A DNA stretch of 64,000 bases. Origin: Castor canadensis. Lineage: Eukaryota; Chordata; Mammalia; Rodentia; Castoridae. The notes beneath the pieces were generated by a model. The model saw nothing but the letters and a program-made list of their open reading frames with translations. It was not told the origin of the DNA and ran no database searches. This document shows positions 21,371-31,322 of the stretch, one piece after another. The translations under genes and the position numbers were made by a program. Where the stretch lies: contig NC_133387.1 of NCBI RefSeq assembly GCF_047511655.1, forward strand, positions 20,392,353 through 20,456,352, given 5' to 3'. Position 1 is the stretch's first letter. Each line of letters starts with the position of its first letter.

Positions 21371-21790
21371 GAGGGGGGGGCTGTCTTCCATGCTGTCCCC
21401 CTTAAGCATTCTCTCCTGAAGTGCCCCTCCTGTCCACAATGGTAGCAAGTTCAGGATACAAGCCCCAGTCAGGTGGGGGCAGCAATGAGGCCATGGTGTC
21501 TCTCATCTTTTTCTCTCCTGTTAGTAATGTCCTGGTTATAGTATACAGACATGGCTAGTTGTATTAGTTGATCCAATTACTTTTCTCCTTCAACCATAGA
21601 CTGAGTTTTCTACAAATACCTCAGGCTGTTAGAAATTTATCTTTGAGGAGAACCTCTCTCACCTGTGACTCTGGGTCCACCGTGGTATGCTTTCTGATAG
21701 TGTCTTCAAGATGCTACAGAAAGGTAAGGGGATTTTCTTCAGGACATTGCTGTAAAGCAAAGTTGTTATTTCACATTGATGCCTGACACT
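21371..21790 (-). pseudogene. gag: ERV-2 gag: capsid C terminus and nucleocapsid
   Basis: The nucleocapsid has one complete CCHC knuckle at 21406-21447 (minus): C-Y-H-C-G-Q-E-G-H-F-R-R-E-C, exactly C-x2-C-x4-H-x4-C. Upstream (about 21550-21790) a capsid major-homology-region-like stretch is recognisable (CPEENPLTF.., HTTVDPESQVREVLLKDKF). Stops and frame changes interrupt. Confidence 0.83.
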
Positions 21791-21930
21791 CTGGAGAGCA
21801 GGTCTCTGAACCATTCTGGGCCTCAGTTTCCTCACTTGAAGAATGAGGGATCTGGTCTAGGTTAAACTACTTTCTTCCACTATGAGATGGCTGAAATGAT
21901 ATTAACACCATTTATCTTCCTTAACATTTT
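21791..21930. repeat. MIR-like fragment inside ERV-2
   Basis: TGGGCCTCAGTTTCCTCACTT followed by GAATGAGGGATCTGG resembles the MIR core region. MIR is far older than this provirus, so it cannot have jumped in here. Capture, chance similarity or misassembly are alternatives. Confidence 0.35.
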
Positions 21931-21934
21931 TTTT

Positions 21935-22030
21935 TTTCTTTAGCAATGCTGGGGAATTGAACCCAGGGCCTTGCACATGCTGGGCAGACACTCTCCCACT
22001 GAGCTACATCCTTATCCCCAAATATTTTTT
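21935..22030 (-). mobile_element. ID-type SINE inside ERV-2 gag
   Basis: The minus strand reads GATGTAGCTCAGTGGGAGAG, with a box-B-like GGGTTCAATTCC, and a poly(A) tail seen as T12 at about 21928-21939. It is a tRNA-Ala-derived ID element and not a tRNA gene. Confidence 0.85.
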
Positions 22031-22035
22031 TCTCT

Positions 22036-22125
22036 TTCCTTTGGCTATACTGGGGCTTGAACTCAGGACTTTATGCCTGCAAAGCGGCACTCTACTGCTC
22101 AAGCCATATCACCAGCCCCTTTTGG
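22036..22125 (-). mobile_element. Second ID-type SINE, adjacent
   Basis: The minus strand reads GGCTGGTGATATGGCTTGAG, then GAGTTCAAGCCCCAGTATAG and an A-rich tail. This is the subtype that recurs at 55975 and that I associate with Castorimorpha. Confidence 0.78.
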
Positions 22126-22199
22126 TATGGATCTGTCAAGGGGACTGCCTGTGCACCTGTAGGTAGGCACATTTATTCCCTCATTTCCATGTGCCACTA

Positions 22200-22800
22200 G
22201 TATTGGGGCTCATTGTAAATGGTAATCATTTCCAACCTGAGTGGCCTGGGCCAGAACCCATTGCATTTCTAATGAGGAAAGAGTCTGGTCTAGTAGAAGT
22301 ATAATATCCTTTCATGTCAATTGAAACATTTGATCACAGAGATAAAGGCTCAAATGTATTTGTCTGGGCATCAGTACAGCTGTCCAGATGTTTTTTTGAT
22401 TTCCCTTAGATCTGATAGCTGTAAAGGGACATAGACTCGCCCTTTTCCTACCATTACCTATTGAAGGGGGAAGCACCCATTAGGAGATTCTGAATATTGG
22501 GGTGGCTTAGAAGATAGGGCAGAGGGTGTCTGTACTGTGGCCTACAAAGAATGGCCAGTGTTTGAGTATCTAAATAGCAATTGTGGAGCCAATCTGAGTG
22601 GTCTCAGAGATGAAAGAAAATTTGTATAGGGGACCTCAGTTCACTTTTTTCCCTTTTATAGGAAAGGCCTAGTTGGAGTATGGTATTGTAATTTAAGGAA
22701 CCCTGTGAAGGCCACTTCTCTTGGTCACCCTCAGTACAAAGCTTCCAACATCTACAAGCCAGAAGACTGGAAGGTGCAGGTCCCATCTAGAAAGAACAAA
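22200..22800 (-). pseudogene. gag: ERV-2 gag: matrix and N-terminal capsid
   Basis: Frame 22604-22786 (minus) contains EKWPSQGSLNYNTILQLGL, a conserved matrix block of class I ERVs. Downstream at about 22440-22230, RVYVPLQLSDLREIK and DKYI correspond to the capsid N terminus. Stops are frequent. The capsid is then interrupted by the ID SINEs and continues beyond them. Confidence 0.82.
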
Positions 22801-24892
22801 ACACTAGGATCCTGCCTTTTAGCTAACAGTAGGGAGCCTCTTTAATAAAGGCTACCTTTTTAACAAAGGAAAAAATTGCCTGTAAAGTTAGAGAAGGGCA
22901 TTCAGAGGGCATCCTGGGCCAATAACAGTACCATATGGGACAACTAGTGTTAATATTTGGAGGGAAAAATTCATTGAGGCCAAAAGTATAGAAAATCTTA
23001 AATGAGAAGTTTATTATAGTAATGTCTATTTTGTTATTTTGGGGACTATAATCTTGAGCTAACAATTGGCTTACAAGGGCTGGGTCTGGTGTGAGGTGGG
23101 GCTAGGAGCAGGGCGTGTGCAAGACACGGACCCCCTCCACACACACCCAGGACAAGCGAGCCTGACTGCCTAGGCCTGATCCTGCAGCCTGTTGCCCCAC
23201 CCCCCTTCCTGTGTACTCTGTGCACGTTTTATTCTAAGGGAAGTGGTGACGGGCCGCAGCCACGGCCATGTGCGGCTGGCGGCCTAGGATGTGTGTTGGG
23301 TTGGCCTATGGATTCTCTTAGCTATGACAGTCATTCCCACTGTGCACGAGCGCACCTATTTGCTTTCCCTCCTCCCCTTGTGGGGGCAGAGTTAGGGCGT
23401 TAGCACAGCAGCTGCAGTTTTTTGTAAGCGCTTTTTGTAAAGCAGCTGATTTAATATTACTTTAGACTGAGAGGCCTGGCAAACTAGTTGAAATAGCTTA
23501 AGTCATAAGGTTCCATGCTACAGGTTTTTCATGGGAGGCAGGGTCTCAGAAAGCCCAGGGAGGGGAAGGCAGACAGAGACAAAGGACACATGGTGAGACC
23601 ATGGAGGAGGCAGAAAAGGTGTGCTGACATCTTAGGTAAGGGAGGGGAAGGCAGAGCCTGGAGGTATGACACACGCTTGAGGGATTAGCCATCACCTGTG
23701 CTCTAGGTTGCTGCCATTGACTGGTACTGGAACACTTTCAGCAAAACGAAACCTCCACTCTCTGGTCGCTGTCTCAGGCATAAGGGGCATTAGATGGGGG
23801 GAAAAGAGAAGCAGTTGTCAGATGCCATAATCAAACAGGACTCCCACAATGTAGCATGAGGCATACCTGAATAAACTCCGGGCTTGGTCTCAGCCCACAG
23901 GGAGGGAGCATGAGCTCTCCCAGAGCTGGAATTGCCTTGAGGCCAGAGTTGGCAAGGAGTGGCTGGCATGGCACCATGATGGGAAAGTCCCTCAGGAAGA
24001 TAGGAAGAGAGAGGCAGTGTGAGCAGCTCAAGAAGTCTGCTTACATGGGGAAGGAGGTGGTTCAGGAGAGGATTTGGTTCATTTAGAAGCTGGTTTAGAG
24101 GCTAATAAAATGCAGGGAAGCAGGAAGTACAGAGGGAGGATTTTGTGCAGAGATAGGAAAAGGATTGGGCATAGGGTATTTCCTTCCATTTACCAGCATG
24201 CTCACAGAAATTGTATAAATCCCTTAAAATATTGGGGTTGAAAGTGCCATTAAGTGGCCATTTGGAGGCATTGTCTAATGGGTATTGGGGCCAGGTCTGA
24301 TTACAGAGAAAAATGAGCTTTCATGGCTTATGATCAGGCATTAGGTGGAGGGGCCCAAGGTTGGCCAGGAGACATCCCAGTGGGGAGTCTGAAGGAATTT
24401 GGAATGGTCCAACTCCCATGGTGAGGCCTGACCTGAGGAGAGATATGGCAAGCTTCCCCGAAATACCAGTTTCTCAGGAGCCAGTATATGTGGGACACCC
24501 AGGAGGAACATCTTCATCACAGGGATCCACAGTCCTAGGGAACCTGGTTTCCAGGGATGGGAGCGAGACGAGACCTAGCACTAGGATTTTGAGGACATGA
24601 GAAAGAGATCACAGCTCTGCGTGAGGAGGACTCACCGAGAGAGGACCTTGAGGGAGGATTGGCCAGTGGAGGATGGCAATTGGAGACACGCTGGGGCACA
24701 GGAAATTCCCTGTGAGCTGTGAAAGAGTGGTGTTTTCTAGGATTGGGGGTTCCAGCAAAGCAGCTCAGATCCCAGCGGAAGGGAATGGGAGTTTGGACAG
24801 ACAGAGAGAGAGAGATAGGGCAGGATGGGAGGGGGCTGGGAGAGCAAGGTCAGCACCAAAAGTGCACCCCGATCTGAGTTATGACACCAAAA
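22801..24892 (-). other. ERV-2 leader, including a GC-rich CpG-bearing block
   Basis: About 2.1 kb separates matrix from the primer-binding region, long for a leader. 23060-23420 is GC-rich with many CpGs (for example GACGGGCCGCAGCCACGGCC) and looks unlike its AT-richer flanks. 23500-24890 is purine-rich on the plus strand. No coding motif recognised; the plus-strand open frames at 24361-24600 and 24673-24960 match nothing I know. Confidence 0.5.
24866..24892 (-). promoter_or_regulatory. ERV-2 primer-binding region
   Basis: Immediately after the CCTAACA end of the 5' LTR the minus strand reads TTTTGGTGTCATAACTCAGA, close in form to the TTTGGTGCC-type primer sites of the ERV9/HERV-W branch. 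I do not assign the tRNA. Confidence 0.6.
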
Positions 24893-25179
24893 TGTTAGGA
24901 AAAACACCTCTCAAAAAGAAAGCTCATGAGAAAAGTCTCACATCCAAAAGCAAAGTTTAATGGCAGGCTCAAACTGCCAGGCTGGCTGGGGAAAGATGGT
25001 ACAGCACAGACTCTGGGCCAGGCGTGGCTTTTATAGAATGGGGAGGTTAAGAAAGTTAGCAAATGCATAGTAGTCTCTGGTAGAGGTTGGGCTGACTTAG
25101 AGCATGGGAATTTCTGTTAAGAAGCAGGACTGCCATTTTTGCTGCTGATTCACAAAATGGTGACATTATTACTGAATCA
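24893..25179 (-). repeat. 5' LTR of ERV-2
   Basis: 287 bp on the minus strand, TGATTCAGTAATAATG to CCTAACA, with a TTCTATAAAAGCC promoter string near 25035 and CATTAAACTTTGC near 24957. It is followed by a primer-binding-like sequence, which identifies it as the 5' copy. Confidence 0.9.
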
Positions 25180-25184
25180 GAGGG

Positions 25185-25350
25185 GATTCCTCAATCTCTC
25201 TAAACCTTGATTGCAAAAACCCTTCTTTGTGAGGTTCTTGAGTTCATTACTAAAACAGTGGATATAAGTTTTTAGCATATCACTGGATATGCTATAAGTT
25301 TTAGTAGATAAAATCTGTATTTAATTATTGTTTCTGAAAAGGAAAAATAA
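25185..25350 (-). repeat. Segmental duplication, copy A, right part
   Basis: GATTCCTCAATCTCTCTAAA here equals copy B from about 26761. Similarity fades through the next 130 bases before a SINE. Confidence 0.8.
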
Positions 25351-25440
25351 CCTGTCATAGTGGCTAATACCTATAATCCAGCTACTCAGGAAGCAGGGAT
25401 CAGAAAGATGGTGGATTAAGGATAATCCCCACAAAAGTTA
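25351..25440 (+). mobile_element. B1-like SINE fragment
   Basis: CATAGTGGCTAATACCTATAATCCAGCTACTCAGGAAGCAGGGATC has the 7SL/B1 head layout. It is degenerate and lacks a clear tail. Confidence 0.6.
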
Positions 25441-25879
25441 TTGGGACCTCATCTCTTCCTTGGCTCTCAGAGGGCAGGAATTGTGTCTAGCTTTTAAATT
25501 TCAAGTATTCTGCAATTGAGTTAGTGGCCCCCTTTCTGTACTCCCTTATCTCTCAGCCTATCATGCCCAAGAGATGATTTATAAAGAGATATCCAGATGT
25601 GGTCATGGCACACGTGGGTCTATTTATCCCTCCAGATGCACATTCCCTGGAACTAGTACCTGAAATTTGTGGATACTACAGATTCAATGATTTGCAACCC
25701 CATCACACTATACACTACCTCCCTTCCTTTTAATAATGTTTTATAATCCACTGAACTGAAATATAAAGAAACTATATGTAACAAGAAAAAAATGCTCCTA
25801 CCCTTTTCTTTCCCTCTGCTTGCCACTGGGTAGATGGATCACACTGACAGGGAAAGGGAGGTCAAGAGCGCTGAAAGTC
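25441..25879. other. AKR1B relic intronic sequence, nothing recognised
   Basis: No AKR1B exon on the minus strand. This is where an exon 1 for copy A would be expected. Confidence 0.4.
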
Positions 25880-26121
25880 TCAGTGGAGCCATCCTCACTA
25901 TAGGAAAACCAACTCAAGGGCGTGGGGCAGCAGCAGTGTCTTCCACATACTAGTACTAGGGTATGAACACTTGCCTTCAGGGATGTGATAAAGACAGAAA
26001 CGAAGAAGGCTGGGGAAGTATAGACTGACAGGAAAGGCTGATAAGCATTCTTGGTGCTGACCACATCAGTTACTTCCACCTGCCTTAAATCAAAATGTCC
26101 TTCCAAATGGGTCATATATAC

Positions 26122-26287
26122 CTTGCTAACAATGAAGAGGTCCTCCCACTTCACTACTTTCTCTTGGATCTTCTCTTGTAAGCTTCTCCCACTTCCTTCT
26201 CATTCTCATATGCGTAAGCACAGTTAATGTGGCGTATCCTACATCAATGGCCACCTTCACAGCTCTTTTGACTTTGCCTCGGGGAGA
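26122..26287 (-). pseudogene. AKR1B-like exon 2, copy B
   Basis: The minus strand has an ATTTTCAG acceptor, 166 bases of exon, and a GTATAT donor. It begins SPRGKVKRAVKVAIDVGY, a closer match to live AKR1B enzymes than copy A, and ends [10 protein letters not shown] one-base loss after GGATAC and an indel after GGAGAAGC break the frame. The catalytic Asp43 codon is AAC (Asn, 26223-26225), in a CAC-ATT-AAC-TGT-GCT context that otherwise matches HIDCA. It pairs with the exon 1 at 28504. Confidence 0.9.
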
Positions 26288-26299
26288 CTGAAAATCAAT

Positions 26300-26345
26300 T
26301 AAAAAAAAAAAAAGATTTTTTGCTTTTTTTGCTTTTTTTTTTTTT
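26300..26345. repeat. A-rich / T-rich tracts in intron 1
   Basis: A poly(A) of about 12 near 26301 and poly(T) tracts near 26325-26346. Confidence 0.6.
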
Positions 26346-26880
26346 TAAATCAGGTGCTCTTATCCCTGCTCCAATAAGTTTGAAAAGGTCAAGCCTTTCT
26401 TAACCAAGGCCTTGGTAGAGACCCATTTCTCAGAGGACACCTGGAAGGAAAACACATATCAGAAAAATTTTCAACAGGAAAGAAAAAAATGAATTGTTTT
26501 TGTGATTATGACCCCATATCTTATCAAGCTAAATTCAATTCCCCACTAATCCAGGTGAATCCTATAGTGTCTCTAGTTATCTGGGAGTGGCACATGGCTC
26601 CCATGGCAACTTGCTAACAGCCAGCTTAAAAGCAGACTCTCAAGTGACCCAGCAGAATTTGCAGACCCTCGATGGTGATAAATACCCAGAAAACAATGGC
26701 TCCATAATAAATATGAACTCCACCACACAATAGGTATGCAAGGTTGAGCAGATTCCTCAATCCCTCTAAACCTTGACTGCAAAAGAATGGCCCCTTCCTT
26801 GTACGTCTTGGTGTTGCTTACTTGCAACAGAGAATATATAGATTTTATCACATCACTTAATGATACCAGTAAGGCTTCAT

Positions 26881-28503
26881 AGATACAATCCATTGTATAA
26901 TTAATGTTGCAGGAAAGGGAGAAATACAAAACCTTAAAACAATGGGCTTTCTTTCTATCCTCAAGGAAAAAAGACAAAGGTAAAGAAAACAAAAGAATAG
27001 AAAAGCAAAAGAAAAAAATAAATGAATTTTTTTTTAAAGAAAACGAAAGAACGGTATTAGAAACACCCCATCCTGGACAGTTCCATGATTGCAGATTAGA
27101 AGTTCCTTGAGATCACCAGCTTCTCCAGAGGACAGACTCAAAACAGCAGGAAAGCAACTACCCTTCAATGTGGGTTGGTGGTGAAAAGACACTGAAGTTT
27201 AGTTGTGAACTGACAGCGATTTGAAAAGTTCAGTCTTCGTAGAGTAGAACAGACGAAAGAAAGTCTCAGCACTCAGGAAGCAGGTGCAGCAGACGGCAGA
27301 GTAGAGGCAAAAGAAAGAAAGAGGAAAGGAGAAGCTCAGAAATCACAAATAGCACAGGCCTCAGCACCATTCAGAACTTCAGCCTTAGCAGACAGGGCAC
27401 CTGGAATCTGCACAGCATACAGGCACTGAGGAAGTTCTCTCTTCTTCCCATCATGTCATCTGGGTACAGTGTTTGGAAGCCATATTAAAAAGGCCGTATC
27501 TGAGTTTACCACTTTGGGATTCAGAAGGCCTTACATTTCCTATCTCTGGGAACCCACAGCAAAAATCGTACACTGATTCAGTGAGTGTTGTCCTAGAAGG
27601 CCAGTCTGGCTATTGGGAAAACTTTTGTATCAGAAACGAGAGCTCCATGCAGTGGGAAACTGGGTTGAGACACAAGAGAACAAGGGTCACTTGCCATTTG
27701 GGACCATCAATTTGGACTTGAAGCTAGCTTCAGGAGCTGAGAGTGGATGGAAACAATTTCAAATAAGTAGATGTGGGAGCTAAGTTTCAGAACACCAGAG
27801 TAGCAGGGGAGGGGTTTACATGGGGTATGCTTGGGATCTGGCATAGCTCACTTCTGTGCAGATGGTTGTACACCACAGCACTTTCATCTCCCCAGATGAC
27901 ATTGCAGGGATGCCAATATCCAATCTGGACAGAACTACCATCATGCAGTGCTGCATAGAGGTGTACAGGGAAAATGAAACCAAGCCAGAGTGAATTGCTG
28001 CTCCTGGCAGTGGTTTTGTATTCTGCCTCAGCTGTCCTGTGTGCAGGGAAGCTGAGAGCGATTGCAACTAACTTTACCCACAGAACTCTCCCTCTAGTTG
28101 TTAGGAGAGCAACACAAGGAAAGAAGAAAACGGCAAATAGCACACACCCTATGCTCTCTCACCAAATGGTATATGCACAGCCAAAGAAATCATAGAAAAT
28201 CAGTTCAGCATAGATGAAGAACTTTCACTTCTGCCTGCAAAATGGTCCTGCTTGATGGAAAGGAAACCTGTTTGTTTGCAGGACCTGCCTGAAACTTCAT
28301 ACTTAATATGGAAGCTCTTGCACTGCTGGGAAAAGCCAGTTTGGAGCCATGCAGCCTGGAGTAGCTCTGAGAAAGAAAGCAACTTTGGTACCTGCTTTAG
28401 AACAAAACCTCAAATCTCCAAACCTGTGCAGACTGATGCCCAGAGGAGAAAATGCCCAAATGGCCCTCCAGTGAGGCAGGTGTCCCAAGATTTGTGTATT
28501 TAC
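26881..28503. other. Rest of AKR1B copy B intron 1; 27.2-28.4 kb unidentified
   Basis: 26990-27050 is (A)n/(AAAG)-rich. From about 27170 to 28400 the base composition is more balanced and repeat-like but I could not name it. It has short overlapping open frames on both strands. One plus frame (27974-28195) begins with a hydrophobic, signal-peptide-like stretch, but nothing supports it as a gene. Confidence 0.4.
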
Positions 28504-28569
28504 CTCCTAGGTGCCCAGGCCCACAATGGGCATCTTGGCTTTGGTGCTGAGCTCTGCGAAGGTGGCCAT
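28504..28569 (-). pseudogene. AKR1B-like exon 1
   Basis: The minus strand begins ATG at 28569-28567 and reads MATFAELSTKAKMPIVGLGT, the N terminus typical of AKR1B8/B10-type reductases, followed by TAG where the conserved Trp of GLGTWK belongs, then GAG and a GTAAAT donor. At 66 bases (22 codons) it has the expected exon 1 length and phase, joining exon 2 at a codon boundary. One TGG to TAG change explains the stop. The intron to exon 2 copy B is 2216 bp. Confidence 0.93.
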
Positions 28570-28635
28570 GGTTGGTATAGAAATGGTTCTGAGGGAGCAG
28601 GTAGATACCTGTGACCTTGTGGAAACTGGCATACA

Positions 28636-28641
28636 TTTTAT
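28636..28641 (-). promoter_or_regulatory. TATA-like element upstream of AKR1B exon 1
   Basis: The minus strand has ATAAAA about 67 bp upstream of the ATG, a position compatible with a short AKR1B 5' UTR. This is inference from position only. Confidence 0.4.
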
Positions 28642-28889
28642 GTCCTGGTTAAGGAGGCAGCCCTGGCAAGGGGGGAGGAAGGGAACCAGAGTTCAGGGCA
28701 GGCACTAGAACAGGAAGTCCATTCCAGTCTTTCATAAGACTGGTTGCTGAGAATAAATATTAAACATAGCAAACTAGTGCAAAATCTGCCTGGAACAAAA
28801 TGCATAAATTAGTTTGTGAATTATACCTAGAGGTTTGTCAACCTAATGACAATAAAAGATTCTCCAAAGATTACTAAATTTATTTAGAA

Positions 28890-29030
28890 ATGTATACTGT
28901 AGTGAGAATATGCCTGCCATTGCCTGCAATCCCAGCTACTAGGGAGGCTAAGGTGGGAGGATTGTAAATTCAAGGCTACCTACCCTAGGGAACACAATGA
29001 GAATTCATCTCCATGAAAGAAAGATAAAAA
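28890..29030 (+). mobile_element. B1-type SINE
   Basis: ATGCCTGCCATTGCCTGCAATCCCAGCTACTAGGGAGGCTAAGGTGGGAGGATTG is a 7SL-derived head. It ends with GAAAGAAAGATAAAAAG. Confidence 0.8.
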
Positions 29031-29520
29031 GCATCCATAGTGAACCACATGGCTGTTCAAAAGGGTTAAGCCAAGGTAAAGATTTCCTCAGCAAAATGAG
29101 GATTTGCATATATTTTGGGGGATAGTAATCCTTAGCTATGTGGACAATAACAAGGGGCCATCAGTCTGAGTTTAAACAGATACTCGTTAGGCAAATGTCC
29201 TTCAAAAAGTGACTTTTTGTGTAGAGTTGTTGTGGCTTTGTGGAAGTCTTTTAAGAACAGTTACTGTTACCAGATGCTTGCATGCAAGAGATTCTCTCAT
29301 TTCTTAACTCCCAGCTTTATTATTATTTTTGGTAGGGCTTAACATAAAAGACTTTATTTTGATTTTTGACAACTTTCATTGGTTTTACCAACTTTTTTCT
29401 TTTGCTAATCTAATAAATGGAAAACAAATGTACATGCATTTTAATTTGTATGTATTGAATTGCTGTAAGACTGAAGAAAATGCCTCCAGAAGAGAAATTA
29501 CCTGTTAACCAGTAGGCAGA
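29031..29520. other. No gene or named repeat recognised
   Basis: AT-rich unique-looking sequence. Confidence 0.35.
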
Positions 29521-29528
29521 ATCTTATG

Positions 29529-29616
29529 CTTTCTTTCTTTGTCTCTTCTTTTCTTCCTTTCTCTCTCTCTCTCCTCCTCCCTCTCTCTCTTCCTTCTTTC
29601 CTTCCTTCCTTCTCTT
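29529..29616 (+). repeat. Pyrimidine (CT/CTTC) simple repeat
   Basis: TCTC, CTTC and CTCCTC units over about 90 bases. Confidence 0.85.
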
Positions 29617-31190
29617 GGTTTTGGAACTTTTACCAATTATGTTTATAATGAACTGTTAAAACATTTATGCTTGTGTTAAAAATAACTTAGTGATTATAAA
29701 GTAATATCTACAAACTATGAAAAATACAGATTAAAAATACTGTAAATTATTTTTATTCCCACCAACAAGACACCATTGCCAAATGCTATTTTTCCCCAGC
29801 CTCTTTTCTGCATATAATTCTGATTATTTAATACACTGCTTGTACAATTTTTAGGTTGACAAAATAAACTTTTTATACATTATAAAATCTTTTAAAATTA
29901 AACTTACGGTAAATATATTAATGGTTGCAAAGGATTCTGTTCTGTTATCATGATACCCAGTTTGTTCATATTGTAAATAAATAATATTTAAATTTTTATC
30001 ATTGCAAGTAATGTGTTGGGCACATTTTGGCAAATTCCTTGGCCTACATCTCTGGAAGTAGAATTATATGATCGAAGGAAATTTATTCCAGTTTATCATA
30101 TGAGCTGTACATCCAAATATGTTTTATCCAAATGGGAAATTTTCCCAATGCCACTTATATGATAATACATTCTTGCCCTCTGTTTATAATAGTTCACAAA
30201 TCATTTATAATATATGCACAAGTTTCACTTTATTGATTTTATAAAAATGATACATGTTCGTTGGAAAAGGAAAAAATAGAAAACAGAAAAGACTATGCAA
30301 GAAAACAAAAATCATCCATACTCCCAGTTTAGAATGGATTTTTGTTAGCATGAGATATGCCTGGAGACATACAGTAGAGTTGAGAAGTCCCAGGATAAAG
30401 GAACTAACCCCACTTCTCAGGGAAAGCCTAGGAAAAAAGATGTCAAACCAGTTTGGAAGCCCTAGACCCCAGGACAAACACAAGGACTGCACGAATACAC
30501 AGGTGTGTGGGCCTAGCATAGCCTTGGGGAGTCCCATGAGCTCAGCACAGTGGAATCTCTGGCATTGCAACAAACTACCCCTTTCCCCATTCAGGTTCCA
30601 TAAATACAGGAATCTGCATTTTACCAACAGTCCCAGCTGATTCACATGCCAGTGGTTGGTAGACAGTGCTGTGAAAAACATACTCATGTCGCTGTTTTAA
30701 TCTCTGATCTGGAGTAGGGCTTCTCCATCTTGGAGGCACCTGAGTGCTTTCCAGACTTGTTCAGTCTTTAGCCAAACTAAACAATCTCTCCCTTTGGCAT
30801 CCCCACACCTTGGCGAACAGGCCCCTTCTCTGTCTCACTTAGTCCTGGCCTACAGGAATCCATCTGTCACCCTGATCTTCGGTGTGTAATAGAATTCCAA
30901 TGCCTTTGTCCCTCTTATCCCAACTTCCTATCCAAACGAGAAAATGCTATGAATTTCCCTTAGCCCCACTCCTGCTCATGCAATTTCTAATCTGCTTTTT
31001 CATTTTTCCCAAACTTTCACTTTAACAACATGCCTCAGACCTCCTCCTTTCTTAACATGGCAGTTTTCTGTAAGCAGCTAAGTGTTTCTCAAATGAAGCC
31101 TAGCCATCAGTTCAACCTACATTAGTTTCCTGGTGGTGTTTCACTGACACACAGCCAAGGCCATCTGATGACATTTGTAGGCCCCAGATA
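29617..31190. other. No gene recognised
   Basis: AT-rich at first. The longest open frame (minus 30205-30687, 160 codons) resembles no protein I know and has no coding signature, so I do not call it. Confidence 0.35.
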
Positions 31191-31304
31191 CTTTTGCATT
31201 TACGTAACCTCTGCTATAGTTTCAATAAGGAATGTTCACCAATGGCCTATTTGTGAAAGTCTTTGTCTTCACCTTCGCACTATTAGAAGGTGGTGGAAGC
31301 CTTT
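31191..31304 (+). repeat. Old interspersed repeat, left part
   Basis: Together with 33248-33490 this forms one old element of the type TATAGTTTCAATA...GAAGGTGGTGGAAGCC...ACCATGGACTGGAACCTCC...AAAATAAGACTTTTCTCC. I recognise the layout from other mammals but cannot name it. The young L1 split it. Confidence 0.45.
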
Positions 31305-31322
31305 GAGGTTGGGTCTATTGAG
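31305..31322. repeat. Left target-site duplication of the L1
   Basis: GAGGTTGGGTCTATTGAG here and GAGGTTGAGCCTATGGGA at 33230-33247, matching with four differences. Confidence 0.72.

Larger units (their letters stand above)
16237..25179 (-). mobile_element. ERV-2: gamma-like provirus with LTR pair and 5-bp TSD
   Basis: Two 287-bp LTRs (16237-16523 and 24893-25179) bound an internal region reading gag (matrix, capsid, zinc knuckle), protease, an RT fragment and the integrase C terminus on the minus strand. GAGGG flanks both ends (16232-16236, 25180-25184). By eye the LTRs differ at about 33 of 287 positions, so the insertion is old. Most of RT, RNase H, integrase and env are missing. Inside it sit a cTAGE5 retrocopy, two ID SINEs and an AT-rich stretch of unknown origin. 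It lies in AKR1B copy A intron 1, sense to the gene. Copy B preserves the empty site. Confidence 0.9.
25880..26880 (-). repeat. Segmental duplication, copy B
   Basis: Co-linear with copy A on both sides of exon 2. It contains no ERV-2: GGTTGAGCAGATTCCTCAAT runs straight through the position where copy A was hit. Confidence 0.87.

Noticed and set aside
21935..22125. tRNA-like box A/B sequences (also at 55975, 40790 and 39135)
   Set aside because: They are tRNA-derived ID SINEs with A tails and lack a complete cloverleaf, so they are not tRNA genes.
24361..24960. Two plus-strand frames next to the ERV-2 5' LTR
   Set aside because: Antisense to the provirus, within its leader and LTR, with no similarity to known proteins.
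27974..28195. Frame with a signal-peptide-like N terminus
   Set aside because: Short, inside AKR1B intron 1, in a repeat-like segment, with competing frames on the other strand.
30205..30687. 160-codon minus-strand frame overlapping a 128-codon plus-strand frame
   Set aside because: No recognisable domain. The frames open in both directions over the same bases, with no splice or start context.
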